From the NCBI GenBank assembly GCA_029224185.1, contig CM055198.1, positions 6,452,210 through 6,516,209 of the forward strand: a DNA stretch of 64,000 nucleotides, given 5' to 3'. This document shows positions 23,032 through 33,119 of this stretch, piece by piece (position 1 is the first letter of the stretch; every line of letters starts with the position of its first letter). This stretch comes from Karalla daura (lineage: Eukaryota > Chordata > Actinopteri > Chaetodontiformes > Leiognathidae). Under the pieces are notes generated by a model that was given only the letters and a program-made list of their open reading frames with translations, ran no database searches and was not told the origin of the DNA. The position numbers and the translations under genes were made by a program.

Positions 23032-25047
23032 GAAAGAAAAACAAAGGAAAAAAGAAAGAAATGAATCAGTATTTCCTCACTGATGTGTGGCACATTAAAT
23101 GTTAATACTTGGCAACAGATTGGCATTAATTCATCATCATCTGGTCCTGATTAGTGTCAGTTCTAATGCGTGGCACCAGGCAGCTCATACCATCCAACTA
23201 AACAAGTGATTAAGATGTGGCCGCATTAGAAGGCACTGATGCAGGAATGAGTCAGTCCTTCACATACTGCTGATACCGCCTGGTGCATTATGAACATGCC
23301 AGTTGATGTTTAAGAGAAAATAAATGTAAGGATTACAACTCTACAATTCATATGGGTTTGCACCAGAAATTTTCATTCGATCAAATGCTCGGCTTGTTTT
23401 AAACAAGCTCGGCGTGCACAGGAACAAACACAAGCTGCCTAAATCTGGCGACAGTTCAAAGCTAATGACATTTTTCCCACATAAAACATTACCACCGAAA
23501 ATTACTAATGAATGAATCTGACCTGCAATGCCACACAGTTAAAATGCTAATCTCTGCTCGATGTCTTCATACTTATTCCATCCTCTCCTTTCCTCATTGA
23601 TCAGCTGCTTTGTGCACTGCCCGCTTCAATGTGTTCTTGTTCCCATAGTTACTGGTGATCGGAGCCTCATTTATTTCTCTAACAAGAGCAAACTTGATAC
23701 CAACAGATCTGTTGGATATTTCAATTGAAGACAAATTAGCATAGAGATTGAAAGTAGGCCAAGGCCAAGTAAGAAGCTTGAAATTGTCTCATTCTTCATT
23801 TGTTGCCACATACCATTGACAAAGGCATTTAATTCCTACCTATCTGCTTTGTCCGAGCAAGTGACTCATTGGTGAGAAAAAAATATATATTTGTACTCTT
23901 CTCATCCATTCTGGTATTTTCTTACATGCTCCTGGTAGTTGCATGGTGACCTCATATTTCATTTCTGATGACGGACTGAATGCCAAATGTGCTTGTGGAT
24001 AAAGTTCTGATGAATAATAATGATCAAAAAGTCGTACTTTCTCTGCCCCTGGCACTAAATGTTGCAGCCTGCAAGCACAAAGAAGGCAAAGACCAAAGGA
24101 ATGAGTTCAACGTGTTTGAGTTCTCATAAATGTTATTTTCCTTAGAAAAATCAGTACCACAAAGAGAATGGAACCACTTATAAAGCTATTCAATCAACTC
24201 AAAGGCTTTTGTGCAGACAGAAAGCACAATAAAAAAAAAGATTAGAGTCCACATAGAGCACTCTTTAAGGGTGAACCATAAAAGGACTATGTTACTGCAC
24301 CATGATTAATTTTCATTTGCCCTGCCTCCACCTGTGTCTATACAATGGATGCCCCTGTTCTTTTTGTGTGTTTTAAGCACGCCAGCGAAGTCCCAATCTA
24401 AAATGCCTGGCAAACACAAAATGAATGGAAATGACTTTCCTTAAAGTGCCATTTGAAGAACGAGCAAGCAGGAGAGGGGGGAAAAAAAGAAGCCCTGAAC
24501 CATTTCTATAATATTGATCAAAAGTGACAGCTCTGTATTGCGTTTGACTACACTCGGCCGGGCCCCACCGGCAGATGAATAGAAAGAGGGAATATCTCTT
24601 TTCAGCTTCAATCTCTCAATAAAGACAATAGTTGGGGCCAAACACATGGGAGGAGATGAAGGGTGAGAGTGATACGATGTGGCATTAATTTTCCCCAGCG
24701 GTGGCATTTACCACATTTCATTCAATAATGCCAAGTCTTTCAGGGGACACTGCTGGACAAGTCAGCCATTTAGAAAAGAACATAGGGGATTATCAGGGCA
24801 CCGAATAGGCTCTGTTTGGGCTAGGCCGAGGGAGGTATGAGGGAGGGAGATAGGAGAGAGGGAGCGGGTGACAGCTGCAACAGGCTTGATGGAGAGATAG
24901 CAGAGAGGATGGAGTGGAGATTGGTGAGACGTGTGAGATATGATCAGCGGACAGTCACAGAGGTACCGGGCAGAAAGTGCAGAGCGGGGTGGCCGAGGGT
25001 GAATTCATTCAGGTGCTGGCCACGCGAAGCAGCTCTGGAGATTTAAA
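23032..25047. other. Unique sequence, GC-richer toward the end
   Basis: No gene is recognised. From about 24830 the composition becomes purine- and GC-rich (gagggaggga, ggagaga words), leading into the G-quadruplex-type tracts. Confidence 0.5.
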
Positions 25048-25069
25048 CCCAGCCCCACCCCCAGCCCCC
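25048..25069 (-). other. G-quadruplex-type motif on the minus strand
   Basis: The C runs on the plus strand read 3, 4, 5 and 5 separated by AG, A and AG. The minus strand therefore fits four runs of at least three G with loops of 1-2 nt. Confidence 0.75.
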
Positions 25070-25337
25070 TCTCTCCCTCCATGCTAATAGAAAGTATCAG
25101 TCATGAGTGGAGAGCCGGAGATAAATACATCACGGTGACTGGAGGCAACACTTTCTCCTGGAGTCGGAGGAGGACGATGGATGTGCCTGGGGTGTGTTAT
25201 TCACCGAGGCCGGCGCTGTGTAATTCCAGCCACATGCCTTCATCTAGCAGCGGCACAGTTTTAGTCATCAAGCATTTTTCGGATTTGACTTTAAAATGTT
25301 TTGACTGGAATACATTATGTAAAAAGACAACTTTACA

Positions 25338-25364
25338 GGGTGGAGGGGTGGGGGTGGGGGGTGG
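25338..25364 (+). other. G-quadruplex-type motif on the plus strand
   Basis: G runs of 3, 4, 5 and 6 are separated by TGGA, T and T. This fits the G3+N1-7 pattern with very short loops. Confidence 0.8.
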
Positions 25365-25954
25365 CAAAAAGATTTTGATGTTGATGTGACTGTTGCTGTT
25401 TAATGTCTGTCATTTGAAGACTTCTGGCAGAAAATGTATTTGGAGATTGCAGCACAAAAAGTGAGGGAACTCCGTGTGAAGCCAGAAAGTGAAATGTTAC
25501 GGCAGCATTAAAAGTATGCAATGTTCTGATTTTATTTCTTTTTATATTAAATCCAAAAATTGTAATCAGATGAAATGTGTTGCGTTTCACCGCATCCTGC
25601 TGATCCTGCAGGAGTCACATTAGTATTCGGTTAAAGTCAAGTGTTCTTACCACCTGACGATATTTTGTTTAAGCGCTCAACATACTCAGAGAAAAATAGT
25701 TGACTTGTGCTGAAAATGCCTTCATGTTGTCGTGCCACTAATGTTTTGTTAAACCATGCTGACGAGAACAGTAAGAGAGGAATCATTACAGTATCAACTT
25801 TTGTTCATTTCCTCTCAACACAGACCTTCTTGATGTGAGGAGACAGCAGTGTTCATCGAGCCCATGTTTTCCAATGCACAAAAAAACAGTGGTTTAGTTA
25901 CATGAATAACTGCATGCTTATGAGGCAGACCAAGGCAGATGCAGTCACCTGATG

Positions 25955-26035
25955 TGTTAATAATGGAAACTGCACCAGCAGACCCCCTGAGACACCACCG
26001 GGTACAAAACAGATAAGATGATGGATGAGTGGATG
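25955..26035 (+). repeat. Tail of the dispersed teleost-type repeat
   Basis: The words 'gcaccagcagaccccctgag', 'acaccaccgggtac' and 'gataagatgatggatgagtg' match the end of the family (ccagca--ccccc-cgacaccactgggtac-agcgg----atggatgg). Only the 3' end is present. Confidence 0.55.
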
Positions 26036-27366
26036 GTTATATACATATAAGAACAATAACTAATGTGCTGTTTCAACATTTATATGTGGGCAGGCAATTG
26101 TATGGATTTATAGTACAGTATCCACAACCTCTGAGGTGTACTGTACGTCCATGCTTACTGCTCTGGTTCACGATACAACACAGCTGGACACAAGTCACCA
26201 GTGTGTGTGTGTTTAGAAGGTGCAAATCATAACAGAGAGAAACCAACAAACAGGATCAGTAATGAATTGATTAAGTTAACACCCTCAAAGGGTCTAGAGC
26301 TCAAATCGGTGTGTGGTCCTTTGGGTGGATCAAGAGTTGCTATGGTCTCAGAATCAGATCTGGCTAAACTGCGAATCCTGGTTTGTCTGATACTCAGATT
26401 TAAGTTCAGTGGATCTGAGCAGAATCATAATATATCATCTGATATCCTGAGGTAAACGGTGCCAAGGCCCTCCTCTGGTCCATTAAACAGAGCATAAAGG
26501 AGCTAGGTTGGACAAATAAATACTAAATGACCCCAGGAGGCCACTGAGGAGACGCTGCAGAGGAAAGAGGCCCATAGGCTAAGGCTGTCACCCATACATC
26601 ACTTACCAATGCTGGACCTCTATCATCTCAAAGGCTCTCTCTGATGGCTGGGTATTGGTGAATCATAGGTGAATAGGCACCCACACCAAGCATTTCAAGG
26701 ATGGTTATGGCTAATTGTAAAACCATATTTGTCTGTACGTACAGTACACAGATCTAATTGATGGTGGTTATTCAGTGGGATTTAATAAATCAATGGGATT
26801 TAATAGATCATGTATGTCTTTTCATGGTGAAAATACTGAAATCATGGGATTCCTGCTACCGAAATTAAAAATAAATGCATAAAAATCCTAAAGTTTATTT
26901 CTATGTTCTGTCTTTTATACAAATGAAAAACAAAACAAAAACAAACCATCCAATACATTTCATGTTACTGAGGGCATCTTCTGGCAAATTTAGAACTATA
27001 GCAGGCACGAGGTGTAACAATTAGGGCACATAATATATAGTACTTTATCGTCAAGACACATGAGAACAGCTGGAACAGGGAGCACCTGAAAACAATGGAA
27101 TGCAACATCTGTATGGGGACTGCGTTCACTCATGACTTAACACGTACACAGCTGCCATGCTTACATGAACAATGACAACGACAGCCAGGTTACATAAAAG
27201 ACAAACAAGGAGCATATTAAGGGAGTTGACTCACAGGATTATCTAGATTTGCATATCAGTTATGCAATTAATCCACCCGATGCTCACCCTCACAAAGGCC
27301 ATGAAAGAGTCAGACCTTGAAACCAGTCGACTGAGGGCTTCCATCTGCACAACAGCTCCTAGCGTC
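26036..27366. other. Unique sequence, no gene recognised
   Basis: Contains one 18-bp tandem duplication, listed separately. No exon-like block is seen. Confidence 0.5.
26776..26811 (+). repeat. 18-bp tandem duplication
   Basis: Two adjacent units begin with tgggatttaata (26776 and 26794) and differ at only two positions in their last six bases. Confidence 0.8.
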
Positions 27367-27558
27367 ATCTATGACAGTATTTCTCAGTGCTGTTCCTCAA
27401 GGACCTCTGACTCACATGTTTTAGACATTTCCTGCTCCAACACTTCCAAATAAAACGATTGGCTAATCATCAGGCTCTGCAGAAGCCTGATGATGAGGCA
27501 CTAAAACGTGCAGGGCAGGGGTTCTTTAGGAACAGGATTGAAAAACAATGATCTATCG
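27367..27558. mobile_element. Palindromic hAT-like MITE with 8-bp target duplication
   Basis: The element spans 27375-27550. Its ends, 'cagtatttctcag' and the reverse complement of 'ttgaaaaacaatg', are inverted. About 50 bp of each terminus pair at roughly 70-75% by eye, including 'ctgttcct-aag-acc-ctg' and 'gttttag'. The centre has an 11-bp exact stem, atcatcaggct (27466-27476) with agcctgatgat (27484-27494), around a 7-nt loop. Left of it lies atctatga (27367-27374) and right of it atctatcg (27551-27558), matching at 6 of 8 positions as expected for an aged hAT-type target duplication. It matches a palindromic family common in fish ('tttctcaatcctggtcctc---acatgttttagatgtttcc'). The right arm lacks the segment between the gttttag word and the central stem. 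No transposase is encoded. Confidence 0.85.
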
Positions 27559-27831
27559 TATGGGTATATACACAGTGGTGTTAATATTCAAACCCTCGCA
27601 CACGCCGAGACACATACAGGTCATTCTTCTAACCTTCAACCAACCACTTCTTCCCATGGTCATGCATAATGTCCATTATCTAACTACAGTATATAGCATC
27701 CTTTATATCTATAATGTGCGTATAAATGCTACATAGCACACAAAGGTAGATGTGCATCAGTGGAGCCAGTGATCTAGCAAAAGTGCTATTCAGTGCTACA
27801 GCTGGTGAATGGAGCAGTCAACATAACATGT
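27559..27831. other. Unique spacer
   Basis: No feature is recognised between the MITE and the CA array. Confidence 0.5.
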
Positions 27832-27861
27832 ACACACACACACACACACACAAACACACAC
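27832..27861 (+). repeat. (AC)n microsatellite, interrupted
   Basis: AC run of about 21 nt, then one A insertion and a further short CA run. It faces the GT array 135 bp downstream. Confidence 0.9.
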
Positions 27862-27993
27862 CCGACCATTTTACTGAATGTCATACATACCAATGCAACA
27901 TACAACCCTTTCATATGAGCTGGCAACAGCCATCACAATGAAAATCTCTAACCCATAAACTATTTGAGCTGGATGTTGGCTTGTGCCATGTGC

Positions 27994-27995
<2 letters not shown>

Positions 27996-28051
<56 letters not shown>
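27996..28051 (+). repeat. (GT)27 microsatellite
   Basis: Uninterrupted GT of 54 nt from 27997 to 28050. It is the reverse-complement type of the AC array just upstream, giving a facing pair. Confidence 0.97.
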
Positions 28052-28052
<1 letters not shown>

Positions 28053-28183
28053 CCGTGTATGCCTCTATAGCCATATGTGTGTGTATGCCCATGAAAGAAA
28101 GTCCAGATCAAAGCACCCCATGCTGCCCATGTCCAGCCAACTTGGCAGAAGGATCATTTCTCTCCCATCAGAGTAGCACAGCA

Positions 28184-28208
28184 AAATAAAATAAATAAAT
28201 AAATGAAA
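28184..28208 (+). repeat. (AAAT)n tract
   Basis: Four to five AAAT/AAATA units in an A-rich setting. Confidence 0.75.
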
Positions 28209-30928
28209 AAAGTTTTAAGAAAAAGGAAACTGAGGCTGATGTAGAGGACAGGAAAGGTGAAAAAATAGAAAAGAAAGAAAGTTTGTTAATGTGCTCTTTT
28301 TGCCCTCTGTGATCTCAGAAGCTTACAGATACTGACAAGCTGACACTAACTGTCATGATTTGATGCAAATAATCACATTTCATGCTGTTCTCACTTCAGC
28401 TCAAAGGCTTTGGAGTTGTTCTGTACAAGCTTTTCTTGTGCAGTAGCCCCTACACCAACTGTGCAGAGTGCCAGGAGAGGAAAGAATGAGGCATTCTGCA
28501 ACCTAACAACTAGATATCCCTCAGTCTTACATGGCTTTCCTTTCTAATTCAAGCAAAGCCATCATCCTTCACTGGATAATATCATTTCTGTGACGCTGGC
28601 TGTTGCACCAGCTGCAATATGTTCGATTCTGCTCCGAGGAGTTTGTGGTTTTGTGGAGGAGACGTTGAGGAAATGCCAGCAGAGAGATGGAGGTGGGAGA
28701 GAGAGAGAGAGAAAGAGAGGCATGCTCTTTGACTTCAATCAGCGCCTGCTGTTTGCCAACAGCTACACTCTCCAGCTCCTCTCACACCTGAGGTCAACAG
28801 GGTCAGACCAATTGCAGCTGAGGTGCTGGCCTCTTTCACATCCCCTTTTCAGCCAGGAGGCGCACGTGTGACCCAGATCTGCTGAGCGTTGTGCACATTT
28901 AAACCAATATTTGACCACAGTGAGAGTAATGCTAAAGGTTAATTTCTCAGACTCCACTCTGTGACGGGAGTTGTTGATACATTGCTGCAAAACCGTGAAC
29001 ACAATTAGCTCACAAAGAGCCTAGAGTGCAGCCTGGACATGACTGCGGCCATACATATCTTTAATGCTATTCAGGGCTGCAGACGGAGCACGAATCCAGT
29101 CCCAGCAGCCGTCACTAATAAGGTGGATCAGCCAGTATGTGGGCTGACAGGCGAAACCCAATGCAAACACAAGTCGACGTAGTGCTGTGTGCTCCACTCC
29201 AGTGCGCAGTAATAACTGTAAGCAGCTCAGACAAGCATATCAACATTTTTGTCAACTCGTCTCCTATCAGGGTTCTGGTGAGTGGATAGCGATGTCCCAC
29301 TCCCCGATTGAAAAACGCTCCCATTTATCCTGTAAACGCAAGGCCTGAGTCCTGACCCCAAACCTCACAGGCTAAAGGTAAAGTACAGTTGGTCTTCACC
29401 AACACCAGGGAGAGGGCACAGCATGAGAGACGTGGACGCCGGGTGGCTCCTCTGAGACGGTGGGAACAGCACTGAGGTGGAACACTGTAGACTGTAGGTC
29501 AGTGTCTGCCGTCACCCGCAATGCACGGCGAGACGAGATGGCCAACCAAGTGCATTCTTGTAGTAGAAATGTCACGACTACGGGGCTGACACATTCCTGT
29601 GTTTCTGTCTGTCCCTCACCACTCTGCACGCCTCCTTCTACCTGATGCTTTCTTTGCTGTTGGGCTTTGCTGTTCTGCTAGCTCCTGGTGGTCTTATTCA
29701 GAGAGGGAATTGTTATTTTTGGTTCCAGAGAAAACATTTATTAGGCACCGTTGTTTGGAGGATCTTGCTTCTCGAAATGTGCTTCCCGAACAAATTCCTG
29801 ACTTATTTCCTTTTCCAGTTTCCTGACATCATCCTGTGTCGGAACAGATATAGAAATATTTCTCTTAGAAACAAGATGAAGAAGACTCCTGTCTTTGTGC
29901 CTGCTTCAATTATAGACAACCGTGCAGCCACTTTAGCCTCCAAAGCTATGCCTGGAGGCAAGACTTCATCTAATACCAACAGGTTCACTGAGGGGCAGAG
30001 CCAGCTGAGAGCCCAGAGAAGACTGTGAGAAGTGGCAGAGAGCAGAGAAGAAGCTGTTTCATTGCCTAGAACATAGATGCTGTTGCAGATTGTCCAGTGA
30101 ATGGGTCAGTCCATGCTGCAAAAGCTGCACTTTTTGGTTTGCCTCGTACACACATTCACACAGACTTAAATCACGATTTCTAAGAAGCTCCATTTACCCC
30201 CCAAAGTTAAGCTGAGATGTCGGTGAGAATGCCCTCTCTGACTTGTCAGCTTTGGAAAACACGCTTTTTCAGCGGCTCTGACAGCCAGCTGTGATTGATA
30301 ACAGGCTACTGTGTTATGTGTTTATGCCTTAAAGGAAGTGCAGGCACACACAGGGCACCTGTGGACTGGCAGCGTGTGACTGAAACAGTGTTGTGATAAA
30401 GTTTTCTTTATTACTAATTCATTATTACTCATTGCCAACCGAACCGCAACACCAAACAACGGTTAAAGTTAATAGATAAGGGAGACAAAAGAGGAAAAAT
30501 ACTCTAAGGTTTGGTTTATAAAAGATTTAAAAATGCAACATTTGTAGTGGGGACAAAACACAGAGTAAAAAACTGCATAACCTTCTGCATTGTTTGTACC
30601 TCCTGCCTCCAATACATATCAGTCTGTCTACAGAGAACGGGGGAAGAATAAGAAAAACCTTCTTTCAGAAGACCTCAAGGCCCGCATGTCTCTAGCTGCA
30701 ATGTTCATGTTACAATGAACATTCAGCCACTTGCACATCTGTCTCATTTTGTTTTTACTTGGTAACTTCATTGTCTGTAAGCAGTTTAAACATAATGCAC
30801 GCCTGCTCCTTGAATGTGATGCCATTTCACTATCTATATTGTAATATGCAAATGCGTTGAGCTGAGCTGTTCAGGTTGCAAGAATTACAACACACAACGA
30901 TCTGACATTGAGAATACTTGACGTGATC

Positions 30929-30954
30929 TGCCATTAAGATTACACTTAATGGCA
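30929..30954. other. 10-bp perfect inverted repeat, 6-nt loop
   Basis: The arms tgccattaag (30929-30938) and cttaatggca (30945-30954) are exact reverse complements around attaca. The arms carry TTAAG/CTTAA words of homeodomain (NKX-like) type. Confidence 0.75.
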
Positions 30955-31030
30955 TACATATAGTTTAGACTGATCTCCTAAAGGAGGCACCAGTCATTTG
31001 GAGACACTGACCTTAAATATCGGCATTAGG

Positions 31031-31070
31031 AGCCAACAGCTCTCAAAATTAGCCAACAGCTCACAAAATT
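31031..31070 (+). repeat. 20-bp tandem duplication
   Basis: Two adjacent copies of agccaacagctctcaaaatt differ at a single position (31031-31050 and 31051-31070). The near identity points to a recent slippage or local duplication event. Confidence 0.9.
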
Positions 31071-32719
31071 ATCTCCCTCGAAGCCACAACTTGACCTCTA
31101 GCATGTCACCTCGTATTAGCCAATACCCAAATGTCTGTTGACATCATGCTGTACTGGGCTCACCAGCCCAGCACTGCATTGCTTTACCTGTGACCTAAAT
31201 GAACACCCTGACTAAGACCACACAACTTCTCCGCCCCATTTTTGAGCTACCAACAGAGGAGCCTCGACAAGGTGCGCACACAGAGACACATACGCACAGG
31301 CTGTGAGGTAGAGGTGGAGAGAAGTGGTTCAGCTCCGCGCAGAGACAGGGGGGTATTGTTGCTGTCGTGATCTGAGTCGTCAACACAAATCCTTTAAATC
31401 GACCTACGATGGCTCCTCGGCCGCTAATCGCTAGCAGCTTTCGACACAGATGGATTTATTTCCAGGTGTGTTCCACATCTTCCAAGAATATCAATCGCTC
31501 TCATTGATAAAGCATTAGGGGTCATCCTGTGACCTCGGAGAAAGACAGGGATGTGGGGCGTTATCCAAAGGCAATCAAAGCAGTGGGTTGATGAATCTAG
31601 ATTTGTATTAAAGAGACATTTTTGCTGGAATCCGCAAAGTTGCAGAGTTGGAAGGAGGGGGGTGAGTGGATCAGTATCCAGTAAAGCTTCCATCACAGTT
31701 GGATTTCTGCATTTTTTAATGTTACTTGAAAAAAAAATCCCATGCAATTCTGCTGTAAAATCTGACTTTGATGTTTCTTTTTTTTTCTCAAGCTGACAGA
31801 GTATGTCATACTCTGTAGTTTTGCTCTTAAAGATTTGGTAAAACTGAGTGTAACTGTGTGTAACACTGACAGTTTTCGTTGTGTAAAACCTTTGACAGGA
31901 TCACCTATTTAGAAGAGTAACAACAAGACAATTATAATGATGGCTCACATGCAAGGAGTTGGGGAGGGGAGGGTAACAGCAAAACTATATACCAAATGAA
32001 TTTTAAAGTTCTGTTTTCTTTAATTATGCAGATTGATTCATTAATATATGTAAATAATAGTGTGGAATAGTAGGGAGCTGCTGATGCAAATCAAACGAAA
32101 TTCTCCTTCGCAGACTGCAAGAGCACAGTTTCATCGTTTTGTTGGAGAGATGGAGGATGTGTTTTGTGACTCATGTTTCTCATCGGAAACGAGAACTGGA
32201 TCAGAAGAACAACACCTTGCATTTGAGATGTAGATTGAACACTGATTATACAAGGAAATATATTTTTTATACTTTTTCTAGGATCGATACTGAAATGTCT
32301 GTCACACAAATCACTTTTAAAGCTAATGAAGGTTGCAACTGTTTACTTAAATACAGACTGACTCAGTGTACAGTGATGCTAACTACATACTGAGACTTTT
32401 AGCAGACCTTTTTACAGTTAATTGTATTATATCCATATTCCATGTGTCAGCCATACATGAAACATTTAACTAAAATGAGTCAGAGGGAGGGAGCGAGAAA
32501 ATGAACTGTATCTTTCCAATTCATAATTGAACTACACTCAGCTAGAAATGCAGGAAAATTGTGCCCCCGGTCAATTTGCCCCAGACTACTACATAGCTTG
32601 CAAAGAGCATCCATAGTTAGCAAAACATACGGTTCTTGATTGGAGCTCTGAATGGAATATTTATGTGTTCAAAGTTACAGCTCGTCAATGGACAAGAGGA
32701 TCACAGTGGACTAGACATA

Positions 32720-32862
32720 GTACCTACCTACCTACACACCTTCAAATCTTCTTTCCTACCTACATAGCTATTTACCTGCAGGACCTACTACCTACCTTCC
32801 TCGCTACCTACCAAATGATCCTACCTACGTACCTAACAACCTACCTACCAACCTACCTCTCT
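32720..32862 (+). repeat. Degenerate (CTAC)n tetranucleotide tract
   Basis: About 140 bp built of cctac, ctacctac and cttc words with frequent interruptions. In frame it gives a spurious 'LPTYLTTYLPTYL' peptide, which joins the frame of the candidate exon just downstream. Confidence 0.85.
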
Positions 32863-32956
32863 AATAAATTATGTGGGAGCGTAGCTATATGCAGATGCCT
32901 TGTTAATGAATTGCTTATGATTGTTTATTTATTTATTTTTGGCTTTGGAGTGACAG

Positions 32957-33112
32957 GAACAGGGCCTCTCTGTGCCGAGGATATCAGCCCGCCTGCCGGC
33001 CACTGCCAGGCCTGTTTTCCTCACACCGAGCCACTCAGGCATGACCAGCTCCTGTCCTCCACTTCCCACCTAATCATCACTTCACTGGCAGACAAGGACG
33101 CTCATAAAAATG
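32957..33112 (+). CDS. Candidate internal exon, phase 1-1
   Basis: A T-rich tract (tgtttatttatttatttttg) precedes an AG at 32955-32956. A consensus donor gtgagt follows at 33113-33118. The 156-nt block between is open and both boundaries split a codon after its first base, giving a symmetric phase 1-1 unit of about 52 residues. The translation includes GPLCAEDISPPAGHCQACF and DQLLSSTSHLIITSLADKD, with three cysteines. It is GC-richer than its surroundings. Phase 1-1 exons are typical of modular extracellular proteins. I do not recognise the peptide as a known domain and no neighbouring exon was found, so a conserved non-coding block or chance is quite possible. Confidence 0.25.
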
Positions 33113-33119
33113 GTGAGTG

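Larger units (their letters stand above)
28209..32719. other. Unique sequence, no gene recognised
   Basis: Includes one inverted repeat and one 20-bp tandem duplication listed separately, and a short GA tract at about 28695-28718. A 127-codon frame at 29645-30028 has a hydrophobic beginning but no motif I recognise, and is probably chance. Confidence 0.5.

Noticed and set aside
29645..30028. 127-codon frame with a hydrophobic beginning
   Set aside because: No recognised family, and no further evidence such as splice sites or a good start context.
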